A DNA stretch of 64,000 nucleotides from Flavobacteriales bacterium. GTDB taxonomy: Bacteria > Bacteroidota > Bacteroidia > JACJYZ01. The position numbers and the translations under genes were made by a program. Under the pieces are notes generated by a model. That model did not search any database. It had not been told where the DNA came from and was given only the letters and a program-made list of their open reading frames with translations. The stretch is from the NCBI GenBank assembly GCA_020635855.1, contig JACJYZ010000003.1:310001-374000 (forward strand), written 5' to 3'. This document shows positions 7,857-18,306 of this stretch, piece after piece; the stretch's first letter is position 1; each line of letters starts with the position of its first letter.

Positions 7857-9610
7857 TGCCAGAAACACTCACCATACCGACCCAGGCCGCAACCGATCTG
7901 CCCACCTTCAAGGTGCTGGTGGACGGAGAGGACATAGGCGGACAATACGGTCTGATCTCCATCATGGTCTCCAAGGCCGTAAACAAGATTCCCAAGGCCC
8001 GCATCATGCTTGCAGACGGCAGCGTGGCGCTGGAAGATTTTGAGAACAGCAGCGGTGATGTGTTCGTGCCGGGAAAAGAAGTGGAAGTGAAAGGCGGTTA
8101 CCACAACATCGAAGACACCATCTTCAAAGGTGTCATCATCAAACACGGCATCAAAACCCTCGAAAACAAAACACCGCTGCTCGTGATTGACCTTCGCGAC
8201 AATGCGGTGAAGATGACCGTGGGACGAAAAAACAAGTATTTCGAGGAAGTAAAAGACAGCGATATCATCGAGGAACTGGCCGGTGCATACGGACTGCAAA
8301 CCGACGTGGAAAGTACATCCGTGACCCACAAGGAAATGGTGCAGTACTATGTGACCGACTGGGATTTTGTGGTGTCCCGCGCCGAAGTGAACGGCCTGCT
8401 CGTGTTCGCAGACGACGGTCAACTGGCCGTGAAAGCCCCCGACCTTTCGCAGGAACCCATCGTGAACCTGGGATACGGACACAACATCATGGAGTTCGAA
8501 GCTGCCATGGATGCCCGTGATCAGCTTGCGGCATCCACCAGCAAATCGTGGGACTACAGCAAGCAGGAAATGATCGAGGAAGAGGGGGAAGATCCCGGAC
8601 TCGATGAACAAGGTGATTTCACCACATCCGACCTGTCGGATGTACTGGGCGTGGAAACACTCCTGCAACAACACACCGGCAAGGTGGAAGACACCGAACT
8701 GAAAGCCTGGGCCGATGCCAAACTGCTGAAGAGCCGTCTCGCCAAGGTGAAAGGCCGCGTGAAAATCGTCGGTTTCAGTGACGTGAAACCCGGTCATGTG
8801 ATCAACCTGGAAGGCCTAGGCGGAAGGTTCAACGGCCCCGCATTTGTGTCTTCCGTGGTGCATGACATCGCTGCCGGTTCTACCTGGTTTACGCATCTTG
8901 AGTTCGGACTGGACCAGGAATGGTTTGCCGACAAATACAACGACATCATCGCAAAACCCGCAGGCGGCCTGCTGCCACCCGTGCACGGGCTCCAGGTGGG
9001 AATTGTGACCAATATACATGAGGATCCCGACGGAGAGTTCCGCATCAGGGTTCGCCTTCCGGTCGTAGACCCCGAACATGACGGGGTGTGGGCACGGATG
9101 GTGTCTCCCGATGCCGGTGACAGCCGCGGCATGGTCTTCCGCCCCGAAGTGGAAGACGAAGTGATCGTGGGCTTTCTGAATGATGATCCCAGGGATCCGA
9201 TTATCCTTGGCATGCTGCATAGCAGCGCCAAACCTTCTCCCATCGACCCCGAAGAGGAAAACAACGAAAAGGGCTTCGTTACCCGCGGTGAGCTGAAACT
9301 CACCTTCAATGACGACAAGCTGAGCATCACCCTGGAAACCCCTAACGGGAATAAACTCCTGTTGTCCGACGACGAGGGTGGCATCCAATTCGAAGATGAG
9401 AATGGGAACAAAGTGACCCTGAGTTCCGACGGGGTCGTGATAGAGAGCGCAAAAGACCTGAACCTGAAAGCTTCAGGCGACGTGAACATCGAAGGCACCA
9501 ATGTAACCGTGAAAGCCAATGCCAGCTTCAAGGCGGAAGGCAGCGCCGGGGCGGAAATATCGTCCAGCGCACAAACGGTTGTCAAAGGTTCCATCGTGCA
9601 GATCAATTAA
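7856..9610 (+). CDS. Spike protein, gp27/gp5 fusion (Afp8/Pvc8, VgrG-like)
   Basis: This 584-aa protein forms the trimeric central spike. Residues about 15-340 match the gp27-like hub. Residues about 375-460 form the gp5 OB-fold (GIVTNIHEDPDGEFRIRVRL, then MVFRPEVEDEVIVGFLNDDP). The last 100 residues are a repetitive beta-helix with short strands such as GNKVTLSSDGVVIES and DVNIEGTNVTVKANA. No extra enzymatic extension is seen after the beta-helix, so it looks structural rather than an evolved-VgrG effector. The PAAR tip gene follows 28 bases later. Confidence 0.95.
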   Translation: MPETLTIPTQAATDLPTFKVLVDGEDIGGQYGLISIMVSKAVNKIPKARIMLADGSVALEDFENSSGDVFVPGKEVEVKGGYHNIEDTIFKGVIIKHGIKTLENKTPLLVIDLRDNAVKMTVGRKNKYFEEVKDSDIIEELAGAYGLQTDVESTSVTHKEMVQYYVTDWDFVVSRAEVNGLLVFADDGQLAVKAPDLSQEPIVNLGYGHNIMEFEAAMDARDQLAASTSKSWDYSKQEMIEEEGEDPGLDEQGDFTTSDLSDVLGVETLLQQHTGKVEDTELKAWADAKLLKSRLAKVKGRVKIVGFSDVKPGHVINLEGLGGRFNGPAFVSSVVHDIAAGSTWFTHLEFGLDQEWFADKYNDIIAKPAGGLLPPVHGLQVGIVTNIHEDPDGEFRIRVRLPVVDPEHDGVWARMVSPDAGDSRGMVFRPEVEDEVIVGFLNDDPRDPIILGMLHSSAKPSPIDPEEENNEKGFVTRGELKLTFNDDKLSITLETPNGNKLLLSDDEGGIQFEDENGNKVTLSSDGVVIESAKDLNLKASGDVNIEGTNVTVKANASFKAEGSAGAEISSSAQTVVKGSIVQIN

Positions 9611-9638
9611 TGTTGAATACGAATCATAACAATCGTCT

Positions 9639-9917
9639 ATGCCAGCTGCAGCCCGCGTAACAGACACCACCAACCACGGAGGAACCATCGTGGGGCCGGG
9701 TGCTCCCACCGTATTGATTGGTGGCATGCCGGCGTGTGTGGCAGGAGATAACCACGTGTGCTCACTGCCGCCGAATGCACATCAGCCGACAGCAAGTCCT
9801 TTTCCCATGGGCAGCACAACAGTATTGATCGGTGGAAAACCGGCCATCCGTGTGGGCGATGTTTGTATTTGCGGCGCTTCAGCTGCCGTGGGCGAACCAA
9901 CCGTTATGATCGGTTAA
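9639..9917 (+). CDS. PAAR-domain spike tip (Afp10/Pvc10-like)
   Basis: This 92-aa protein consists only of a PAAR domain: PAAARVTDTTNHGGTIVGPG, a VLIGGMPACVAGD strand pair, and the mirrored TTVLIGGKPAIRVGDVC. The His and Cys residues (H15, C34, H39, C41, C76, C78) could supply the zinc site usual in PAAR cones. PAAR proteins cap the spike trimer and may hold effectors. There is no C-terminal toxin extension. It lies between the spike and gp25 genes, as in other eCIS operons. Confidence 0.94.
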   Translation: MPAAARVTDTTNHGGTIVGPGAPTVLIGGMPACVAGDNHVCSLPPNAHQPTASPFPMGSTTVLIGGKPAIRVGDVCICGASAAVGEPTVMIG

Positions 9918-9930
9918 GAGAAAGAATGCC

Positions 9931-10359
9931 ATGCCAGAGACCAATGTGGATACCGACCAACTGAACAGCTTCCTGGGAAGGGGATGGGCCTGGCCCGTGA
10001 CCTTCAACAAGGAGAGCCGGTCGGCGGAGATGTCGGAAGATGAACAGGACATCCGCGAGAGCCTGGAAATCCTCCTCACCACCATCCGTGGTGAACGGGT
10101 GATGCGCCCCGATTACGGCGCCAACCTGCAGGACCGGATCTTCGAACCCCTCCGCGTGAATTCCGCATCCCGTCTCACAGAAGACATCAAACGCGCCATC
10201 CTGTTTCACGAACCGCGGGTGACAGTGAATGATGTCAACTATCAGCAAGATCCCGAAGAAGGGTATATCCTCATCCAACTGGACTATACCATCATCGCAA
10301 CCAATACACGCACCAACATGGTCTATCCTTTCTATTTCAGCGAAGGGACTGATTTGTGA
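9931..10359 (+). CDS. gp25-like baseplate wedge protein (Afp9/Pvc9)
   Basis: This 142-aa protein is a GPW/gp25 family member. It has the characteristic segments FLGRGWAWPVTF, QDIRESLEILLTTIRGERVM, RPDYGANLQDRIFEPL and a C-terminal strand YTIIATNTRTNMVYPFYF. The EPR-like core present in gp25 relatives is seen as HEPRVTVNDV. gp25 nucleates the sheath at the baseplate. The start is ATG at 9931, 13 bases after the PAAR stop, and its TGA overlaps a possible GTG start of the next gene. Confidence 0.94.
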   Translation: MPETNVDTDQLNSFLGRGWAWPVTFNKESRSAEMSEDEQDIRESLEILLTTIRGERVMRPDYGANLQDRIFEPLRVNSASRLTEDIKRAILFHEPRVTVNDVNYQQDPEEGYILIQLDYTIIATNTRTNMVYPFYFSEGTDL

Positions 10360-10364
10360 CCGTT

Positions 10365-13300
10365 ATGGAAACCTGTGAAAATAAAGCCCTGATCGAACGC
10401 GACGGCACCAGCCAGGCACAGCGCCTGCTGAAGTCACTGCTGCCGTCATACGTGGCGGTGGATGAACGCAGCATGCGCGACCTCATCACATTCGCACAAA
10501 ACTATGCCGCCGAGATCAACTATGTGGCGCTGGACGGAACCAACCAGGGAGACTGGCAGGATTTCTTCAACAGCGATCCCGACCTGGATATCCTGCTGGA
10601 TGAGACCCGCACCGACGAAGAGAATTTTCTCGATTACATCGCAAAGAAAGGCGGATACGTGCAACCGCACTTCGCACTCTTCATCGCTTTCCTGTGGTTG
10701 TTCAGAAAAGCCCAGGACGACCTCAACACCATCACCAAGCGACACCTTGATTTCTATTATAAGGATGTACTGCGCCTCAAGGAACAACCCGCCGAAGCCG
10801 ACCAGGTGTTCCTCATCTTCGAGCTGGCACGACATGTGAAAACATCACACGCCGTTAAAGAAGGTACCGCACTTAAAGCAGGAAAAGACGACAGCGGTCA
10901 ACCCTTGACTTACCTCACCGACGATGAACTCGTGGTGAACCACGGTGCCGTGTCGGAGATCAAATCCGTATTTGCGGATATCAACGGCAACCACCGCCTG
11001 TACGCATCGCCCGTTGCCAACTCGGCCGACGGTGAAGGTGCAGAGATCGAAAGCGAAGACATGAGCTGGGAAACGTTCGGTAACACCGATCGCGCCCAGG
11101 CAGACGTGGGCTTCGCCATCGCTTCGCCCAACCTGCTCCTCGCAGAAGGAAGGCGGACCGTTACGGTGACCCTGCAGGTGAGTCCGACCACGCCGATAGG
11201 AAAAGTACCACCCTATGCCGACCAGGTATTTGATGTGGTGTTCAGCGGTGAGGAGGAGTGGATATCACCCGAAGGAGAAGACGTGGTGCAGGAAGGACAG
11301 TTCCCCGCCGAAGTGGTGGAGAAGATCCTCGCCTTTGTGAATGGCAGTGGCATCGATGCCATTGCTACAGAAGTGGAGGATGACCCCAACACCGGCTACG
11401 GTGACCAGATCGACGACTATGACATCGGTGTATTGGTGGCCAAACGAATCGTGGATACACGCACGGCCAACGGACCCTATAAAACCCTGCAGCAACTCCG
11501 CGATGTAAAAGGCATGGGCGTGGATAAGATCAACGACCTGGCCTATACGTTCCGCACCGTGTCCAATGCCACCATCTTCGATCCGGATAAGAACACCATC
11601 ACCATCATCCGCACCCTGGAGGAAAGTCAGCCCGCTGTGGTTGCCTACAACGAGGAAGTGTTGCTGGATCCCTTCAAAACCGGATGGCCCGTGATGAAGG
11701 TGACCGTGAACAAGGAATACCCCGGCGACCCGTACGCATACAAATACCTGAAAGACCTCGACGTGACCAATGCCACCGTTACGGTGAATGTGTACAACGT
11801 TAAAACCAACATCCTTCAGAACGATGCCGCCAAGCTGGATCCGGCCAAACCTTTCCAGCCATTTGGAAACCGACCCGTGATCGATTCGGCCTTCTACATC
11901 GGTAACCAGGAGATCTTCCAGAAAAACCTCGACAACCTGAGCATTCACATCCAGTGGCATGAACTGCCCGAAAATGAAAGCTTCGGTACTTACTATAATT
12001 ATTACACCGTGGGAGCCGGCACCCGGCAGAACACCGCCTTCAAAACAGAGATCTCCATCCTGGATGAGAAGGAATGGGTGCCCGTGAAAGCCGGAACCCT
12101 CTACCAGCTGTTCGACAATGACACGAACACGGAAATCATCAATCCCGAAAATGAGATCTTCCTCTCGGTAGATAATACCGGGGCAACAGGGTCACTGGGT
12201 GATGTGAACAGGGATCCGGAAATGGAAGTCCTCACCACACTCAATACCACCACACAGAAAGGATTTCTGCGGATGCGGATGAAGGGTGCCAATTTCGGTC
12301 ACAAAGACTACTCCACATCTTATACCCAGCAGGTACTGGCAGCGGTTACGGCGGATCCTGCCACCACGCCCAACCTGCCCAACGAACCTTATACGCCCAC
12401 GATCAAGGAACTGGCGCTGGACTATACCTCCACCGTGGAACTGGACCTGACAGGCATGGGTGAGGATGCATACGACGAACGCGTGGATCAGTACTTCTAT
12501 GTATACCCGTTCGGCGTAGCGGAAGCGGATACGCGCGAAAAAACCAACAACCTGCTGCCCGTGTTCGACGCGGAAGGCAACCTGTACATCGGCATCGAAT
12601 CCTTCACGGGCGGCCGCAACCTATCGCTCCTTTTTCAGGTGGCCGAGGGAAGTGCCGATCCCGATTACCTGCAACAGGATGTAACGTGGAGTTATCTGAC
12701 GTCAGGAAATACATGGACGGAATTCGACCAACGCAAGATCCTGACAGACTCCACCAACCAATTGCTCACATCGGGCATCATCGAGTTCAATGTACCGAAA
12801 GATGCAAGCGTCACCCAGGAAATGCTGGGCAGCGGAAAAGTGTGGTTGCGCGCCACCGTGCAAAAAGATACACCCGCCATCTCAGACCTGGTAGACATCA
12901 TGGCGCAAGCCGTGACCGCTACGTTCACAGACCAGGATAACGATCCGCAACACCTGGCAACCGCACTGCCCGCCGAGACCATCAAGAAGCTCAAGGAAAG
13001 TGATTCGGCGATTGATACCGTGACGCAGCCCTTCAGTTCCTTTGGCGGCAAACTTCAGGAAACCAGCGAAGCATTTTATACGCGTGTCAGTGAACGCCTC
13101 AGGCACAAACACCGCGCGGTAACCATATGGGATTACGAGCGCCTGACGCTTGCCAAGTTCCCGTCGGTATACAAGGTGAAATGCCTCAATCATACCATCT
13201 TCAACGGAACCCTTTCCGACTATGATGAGATCGCTCCCGGTCATGTGTCGCTGATCGTGATACCGAACGTCATCAACAGGAATGCGGTGGATCCGCTGAA

Positions 13301-13811
13301 ACCGAAAACAAGCCTGATTACGCTGACGGAGATCGAGCAATACCTGACGGGTTTGAAAGCCGAATGCCCTGAATTGCACGTGCGAAATCCGCTGTATGAA
13401 GAGATACAGGTGGAGATGAATGTGAAGTTCATCGACGGTATTGATAATGGTTATTACCAGGAAGTGCTGAACGACGAGATCAAGTCGTTCCTGTCGCCCT
13501 GGGCCTATGCAGACAGTTCGGAAATCACCTTCGGCGGCCGCATCCACAAATCCATGATCCTGAATTTTGTGGAAGAGCGCTCGTATGTCGACTACGTGAC
13601 GTGTTTCAAGATGTACCACATCGTGCCCAACAACCCGGCGATAGATCCGACCGTGGATCGCAGCGAAGCCCGCGCCACCACGCTGGGGTCGGTGCTGGGG
13701 TCGGCGAATGATCATATCCTGCATGTGCTGGAAAGTGAGATCTGCGGATGTGATGACAATGAAGTGTTCGGTGTGAAGGAAATGGCATCCGACCCTTGCG
13801 GATGTGACTAG
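10365..13811 (+). CDS. Large baseplate J/gp6-like protein (Afp11/Pvc11) with internal HhH-like segment
   Basis: This is a baseplate wedge protein of about 1148 aa. A GTG at 10356 would add three residues; ATG 10365 is preferred. The C-terminal third shows gpJ/gp6 features: YTRVSERLRHKHRAVTIWDY, ERLTLAKFPSVYKVKCLNH and the P(K)TSLITLTEIEQYL region. Residues about 320-398 contain a helix-hairpin-helix look-alike of ComEA type (AKRIVDTRTANGPYKTLQQL followed by VKGMGVDKINDLA), which is not part of the classical gp6 fold. The protein ends with two CGCD motifs in its last 26 residues. The 71-base gap downstream carries a small hairpin (13827-13849) without a T tract. Confidence 0.93.
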   Translation: METCENKALIERDGTSQAQRLLKSLLPSYVAVDERSMRDLITFAQNYAAEINYVALDGTNQGDWQDFFNSDPDLDILLDETRTDEENFLDYIAKKGGYVQPHFALFIAFLWLFRKAQDDLNTITKRHLDFYYKDVLRLKEQPAEADQVFLIFELARHVKTSHAVKEGTALKAGKDDSGQPLTYLTDDELVVNHGAVSEIKSVFADINGNHRLYASPVANSADGEGAEIESEDMSWETFGNTDRAQADVGFAIASPNLLLAEGRRTVTVTLQVSPTTPIGKVPPYADQVFDVVFSGEEEWISPEGEDVVQEGQFPAEVVEKILAFVNGSGIDAIATEVEDDPNTGYGDQIDDYDIGVLVAKRIVDTRTANGPYKTLQQLRDVKGMGVDKINDLAYTFRTVSNATIFDPDKNTITIIRTLEESQPAVVAYNEEVLLDPFKTGWPVMKVTVNKEYPGDPYAYKYLKDLDVTNATVTVNVYNVKTNILQNDAAKLDPAKPFQPFGNRPVIDSAFYIGNQEIFQKNLDNLSIHIQWHELPENESFGTYYNYYTVGAGTRQNTAFKTEISILDEKEWVPVKAGTLYQLFDNDTNTEIINPENEIFLSVDNTGATGSLGDVNRDPEMEVLTTLNTTTQKGFLRMRMKGANFGHKDYSTSYTQQVLAAVTADPATTPNLPNEPYTPTIKELALDYTSTVELDLTGMGEDAYDERVDQYFYVYPFGVAEADTREKTNNLLPVFDAEGNLYIGIESFTGGRNLSLLFQVAEGSADPDYLQQDVTWSYLTSGNTWTEFDQRKILTDSTNQLLTSGIIEFNVPKDASVTQEMLGSGKVWLRATVQKDTPAISDLVDIMAQAVTATFTDQDNDPQHLATALPAETIKKLKESDSAIDTVTQPFSSFGGKLQETSEAFYTRVSERLRHKHRAVTIWDYERLTLAKFPSVYKVKCLNHTIFNGTLSDYDEIAPGHVSLIVIPNVINRNAVDPLKPKTSLITLTEIEQYLTGLKAECPELHVRNPLYEEIQVEMNVKFIDGIDNGYYQEVLNDEIKSFLSPWAYADSSEITFGGRIHKSMILNFVEERSYVDYVTCFKMYHIVPNNPAIDPTVDRSEARATTLGSVLGSANDHILHVLESEICGCDDNEVFGVKEMASDPCGCD

Positions 13812-13882
13812 TGAATGGAATATAAAGAGGCAATGACCCGGTCGGCCTCATATTGATATAAAAACAAACAACGCTCACCCCC

Positions 13883-16800
13883 GTGGAAGAGTCGATCAAA
13901 ATATCAAAGCAACTACCTGAACTGGCCAGTATGCAGTATACCCCCCTCCGGGACCTCGGCATACAGCATGTACAGGAACTGGCAGGAAAGATCTGGACGG
14001 ATTACAACACGCATGATCCCGGTGTCACCATCCTTGAAGTACTGGCCTACGCCATTACCGATCTTGGATATCGCGTGAACCAGGACATCCGGGATATCAT
14101 CGCCCAGGATCCCACCGATCCGGACAAGCAGGACATCCTGAACTTCTTCACCGCTGCGAAAATCCTGCCGGTGCGACCGCTGACCATCACCGATATCCGC
14201 AAGGTGATCATGGATGTGTCGGTCTATGACGCCGGCGACGGAGGATGTGAATTCGTGGGCGTGAAGAATGCATGGGTCAGCATCTCCGACACCAATGAGT
14301 TTCCGGTGTATGCGCACACCAATGAAAGTATCCTGAGCTACGAACCACCGCCGTCGAATCCCGCCAAGGCGCCGCTTGCCATCAAGCCGCTTTACAACGT
14401 GTTGCTGGAATTCGAATCATGCGACACCTATGGCGACCTCAACGAAAATGAACTGACCGACAGCTTCACGGTGCTGGATTCCGCAGATGAAAAACTGGAA
14501 GGCCTGGTCGTGAAAGTGGAGGTGGACTTCCCTCGGTGGGATGAGGAAGGCATCGACTGGCAAGACCTTGATAGCATCCGGAACGGCATTCAGAACATCA
14601 CCGTTCAGTTTCACCACAAACCCCGTCGCTACGAATTCTCTTACAAAATAGAAGATGATAAAACGGTTGTGCTGAAAGCCACCAAGCCGGGTACGCCCGA
14701 TCCGGAAGATGTGCCGGAAATGGTGCTGGTTTCTGCCGACCTGAACGATTTTATCTACAACAATACCGACGGCCTCATCGTGCGCTACCAGAAGAAGGTG
14801 GCCAAGATATTGAAGATCCTGGCTGCCGTGAAGGCCACCCTGCACGCCAACCGGAACCTGTGTGAAGATTACTACAAGTTTCAGGCGTTGAAGATTGAGG
14901 AGATCGCGCTGTGCGCTGATATAGAACTGGAACTCGAAGCGGATGTGGAGGAAGTGCAGGCACAAATCTATTACCACATCGGACGGTTCCTGTCGCCCAC
15001 CGTGCCCTACTATTCCCTCCAGGAAATGCTTGACCAGGGCATACCGGTGGAAGATATTTATGAAGGCCCGCTCCTGAACCACGGCTTCCTGTTGGATGAA
15101 GATGTGATCGCCGCCGATCGCCGCGATGTGATCCACGTATCCGACCTCATCCAGATCATCATGGACGTGGAAGGTGTAGTGGCCGTTCGCAAGATCGAGA
15201 TCGCCAACTTCCCGCAGGACAACGATGACAACATTCCTTCGAAGAGCGTGAAGTGGTGCCTGGACCTGGCCCTCGAATACAACTACATCCCACGCCTGTC
15301 GGTGACCGATTCGAAGGTGACCTATTATAAAGACCAACTTCCTTACCAGGCCGACCAGACCGAGGTGGATGAACGCATCGCCGAACTGCAGGAAGGACAG
15401 GCTTCACAAAAAATACAGAACCCGGTGCTGGACCTGAAGGTTCCCTACGGTCAATACCTGCAACTGGAAGACTATACCAGCATCCAGGAAGAATTCCCCA
15501 TTACATACGGCATCGGTTCGGAAGGTCTCCCGTCGGAAGCCAGCGACGAACGCAAGGCGCAAGCCAAACAGCTCAAGGGCTTCCTGATGTTCTTCGATCA
15601 GCTGTTCGCTGATTATCTGGCGCAACTGGCCCATGTGAAAGACCTCTTCTCAATGAACGCGGAAAAGGATGAAGAGGGAAAGTACATCATCAACCGCACC
15701 TATTTCACGCAGGTGCTGAAAGACATCGTGCCCAATGCCGATCCGTTGTATGTCGACATTGATACACATCCGGAACACCTGGATGCCATCACCGAAACGG
15801 AAGAGGCATTCGTTGCTCGCCGCAACAAGTTCCTGAACCACCTGATGGCGCGTTTCGCAGAACAATTCACCGACTACGCTACGCTTACTTACCGCCTGGC
15901 CGGACTGGAAGGAGGGCGAGACCTGTTGCAGGATAAGCTGACGTTTCTTAATCACTATCCCGAGATCAGTGCCGGTCGCCATACCGCCTTCAACTACCGT
16001 GAACCTTGCAAACTCTGGCACATCGAAAACAAATCGGGACTGGAGAAACGTGCGGCGCTTACGGTAGGTGTAGACGACCGTTTTGCCAGCGAACTCCAGT
16101 TCAGCGCACCATTCGAGATCACCACCAATGGTTCCAACTACGGCTTCACCATCGGAAGTCCGGTGCTGATGACAGCCCCCACCGCATACCCGTTTTCAGA
16201 CAGGGATGCAGCTGCCCTGGCCCTGGAAGAAGTGCTGATCAACGGCGTGGTGAAAGAGCGTTATGAAATTTCCGGAAGCCCGGGCGCCATCTCCTTCACC
16301 CTGTCTTGCGATGAAGGGGTGATCGCGAAAAGCAAGAAAACCGATTATGCGGATGTTGCGGCAGCGGAAGCTGACATCGCTGCAGCCATGGCTGTGATTG
16401 AAAACGAGTTTTATTTCAACCCCGAGTCGAACCGCAACAACCTCACCGCACCGGTAGACAACTATTTTGAAGTGGACATCACCGTGGATATGGTGCCCAC
16501 CATTCCCACATATACCATCTCTTATAAACTGCATAGCGAAGCTTTCTCAACCGACCCCGGTGATGTAATCATGACCGGCACCTACGAAGGTGAAGCGGAA
16601 GAAGGCATGACGCAACTGGAAGTGGAGAACGTAGCACAGGAGCGTGCTGTTGATTTTATCTGGGATGTGGTGAGCAACGGTGTGCTGGCTGACCAGTATT
16701 CCTTCGACCCACCCGAAACACCCTTCACCTCACCTTATCGCCTGCTGCTGACCGGACGCCTCGGCGGAGAACTCGGAGCCAGCGAGGAATTTGATTTCAA

Positions 16801-18295
16801 CGATGCCGCCGCAGATGCCTTCAATGCACTTACCACACAGGAAGTGTTGATTGCAGGTGCAGGTGCAAACGACGGGCTTCATGCGTTTACATCCGCATCA
16901 GCGGATGGACCCTACGTGCACCTGCAAATGCCGGCGGCTATGCCGGCTACCACAACCGGTGGTATCCTCACCTACACCGATGCCATTGCCTTTACCGCAG
17001 ACACCGGCAACAACGCCTTTGTGATAAGCGGAGATTATACCACCGTACTCTACAATGTGGATGAGGTTACCATCGATGGCTCCGGATACAACAACGGAAC
17101 ATACCAGATTAGGGAGGTTGCATTCGACGGAACCGATACCACCATTACCGTGAAGGAAACGTTGGGTTCGTCCAACAGCGACGGTACCCTTTCTTACCCG
17201 AAAGCATTCAATATCTATAAGATCACCGGATCGAAGGTGACGGTGTACGGCGGATTGGACGGCAAGGCGTTGCAAGACCTCGTTGACTTTTTTAAGAAGG
17301 TGTTTTTCAGCAACGAAGGATTCCACCTGGTGGAACACATCCTGCTTCGCCCGAAAGTACACGGTTGGCATTTCATCCCGCTGACCGACGAAACACTCAT
17401 TGAAGGACTGGCCGTTGAAGGTGTGGCCTTCTTTGAAAGGATCCGCCCGATCCTGTCGTGCGTGAAATCCACCAAGATATTCAGGGTGGCCGGCGATGCG
17501 ACAAATGAAATCATGGCCGGGCTTACCATCCAGGTGACCGGCATGGGCGATAACGACGACGGTTATACCGTAACGTCAGCCACATATGTACCCGGCGACG
17601 ACCTCACCGAAGTGAAGGTGAGCCAGAGCGTGGAAGAAACCATCACCGAACCCAAGGGCAACATGAGTTATCATGTGACCCTGCCCGTGGATCATGTAGT
17701 TGCTGCCGAACATAAGGTGGTACTTACAGGTGAAACAACAATGGATGCAGGTACGGTGCTGCATATCACCGGTTCATCGGATGCAAACAACGATGGCAAG
17801 TTCGAAGTGACTACCACCAACATCTCCGGAACAGATACCGAAGTGGTGCTGGCTTCCAAAGAAGGTTTCGTGGAAGACAGGCTGCTGCCTGTGAACCTGG
17901 ATGCCGACTGCATCTTCTGCCAACTGGAAAATCCGTATACCTACATCGCCAGTGTTATCCTCCCTTACTGGCAGGGAAGGTTTACCAATGCCGACTTCCG
18001 TAAATTCTTCGAACGCAAGATCCGCCTCGAGGCACCGGCACACATATTCCTTACCATTTGTTGGGTGAGCAACGCCCACATGGCCGAATTTGAAGAAATG
18101 TATAAACGGTGGTTGCTGGAGAATGCCAGGGATGTGAAAGATCCCGTGCAACTCTCCATCGCGCTGAACAACCTCATTGATATCATGAGCCGCATACGCA
18201 ACGTGTACCCTGTAGGCAGGCTGCACGACTGTGAGGAATCGGCCACCACCGAGAACTCGATCATACTGAACAACTCCATTTTGGGAAATGCATAA
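13883..18295 (+). CDS. Large baseplate protein (Afp12/Pvc12-like)
   Basis: This 1470-aa protein is the second large baseplate component. The N-terminal signature YTPLRDLGIQHVQELAGKIW plus YNTHDPGVTILEVLAYAITD is typical of the Afp12-like family. The first 560 residues and the last 130 hold the recognisable baseplate parts (for example LKGFLMFFDQLFADYLAQLA and FHLVEHILLRPK). Between about 700 and 1340 lie beta-rich stretches that look like inserted domains. No in-frame ATG precedes residue 17, so the start is taken as GTG 13883; ATG 13931 is the alternative. It is unusually long for the family, which is about 900-1000 aa in Afp, because of the inserts. Confidence 0.9.
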   Translation: MEESIKISKQLPELASMQYTPLRDLGIQHVQELAGKIWTDYNTHDPGVTILEVLAYAITDLGYRVNQDIRDIIAQDPTDPDKQDILNFFTAAKILPVRPLTITDIRKVIMDVSVYDAGDGGCEFVGVKNAWVSISDTNEFPVYAHTNESILSYEPPPSNPAKAPLAIKPLYNVLLEFESCDTYGDLNENELTDSFTVLDSADEKLEGLVVKVEVDFPRWDEEGIDWQDLDSIRNGIQNITVQFHHKPRRYEFSYKIEDDKTVVLKATKPGTPDPEDVPEMVLVSADLNDFIYNNTDGLIVRYQKKVAKILKILAAVKATLHANRNLCEDYYKFQALKIEEIALCADIELELEADVEEVQAQIYYHIGRFLSPTVPYYSLQEMLDQGIPVEDIYEGPLLNHGFLLDEDVIAADRRDVIHVSDLIQIIMDVEGVVAVRKIEIANFPQDNDDNIPSKSVKWCLDLALEYNYIPRLSVTDSKVTYYKDQLPYQADQTEVDERIAELQEGQASQKIQNPVLDLKVPYGQYLQLEDYTSIQEEFPITYGIGSEGLPSEASDERKAQAKQLKGFLMFFDQLFADYLAQLAHVKDLFSMNAEKDEEGKYIINRTYFTQVLKDIVPNADPLYVDIDTHPEHLDAITETEEAFVARRNKFLNHLMARFAEQFTDYATLTYRLAGLEGGRDLLQDKLTFLNHYPEISAGRHTAFNYREPCKLWHIENKSGLEKRAALTVGVDDRFASELQFSAPFEITTNGSNYGFTIGSPVLMTAPTAYPFSDRDAAALALEEVLINGVVKERYEISGSPGAISFTLSCDEGVIAKSKKTDYADVAAAEADIAAAMAVIENEFYFNPESNRNNLTAPVDNYFEVDITVDMVPTIPTYTISYKLHSEAFSTDPGDVIMTGTYEGEAEEGMTQLEVENVAQERAVDFIWDVVSNGVLADQYSFDPPETPFTSPYRLLLTGRLGGELGASEEFDFNDAAADAFNALTTQEVLIAGAGANDGLHAFTSASADGPYVHLQMPAAMPATTTGGILTYTDAIAFTADTGNNAFVISGDYTTVLYNVDEVTIDGSGYNNGTYQIREVAFDGTDTTITVKETLGSSNSDGTLSYPKAFNIYKITGSKVTVYGGLDGKALQDLVDFFKKVFFSNEGFHLVEHILLRPKVHGWHFIPLTDETLIEGLAVEGVAFFERIRPILSCVKSTKIFRVAGDATNEIMAGLTIQVTGMGDNDDGYTVTSATYVPGDDLTEVKVSQSVEETITEPKGNMSYHVTLPVDHVVAAEHKVVLTGETTMDAGTVLHITGSSDANNDGKFEVTTTNISGTDTEVVLASKEGFVEDRLLPVNLDADCIFCQLENPYTYIASVILPYWQGRFTNADFRKFFERKIRLEAPAHIFLTICWVSNAHMAEFEEMYKRWLLENARDVKDPVQLSIALNNLIDIMSRIRNVYPVGRLHDCEESATTENSIILNNSILGNA

Positions 18296-18306
18296 ATAAC
18301 GCAACC

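Noticed and set aside
13827..13849. Terminator inside the eCIS operon
   Set aside because: The stem is only 5 bp and there is no T tract, so it would not be expected to stop transcription.
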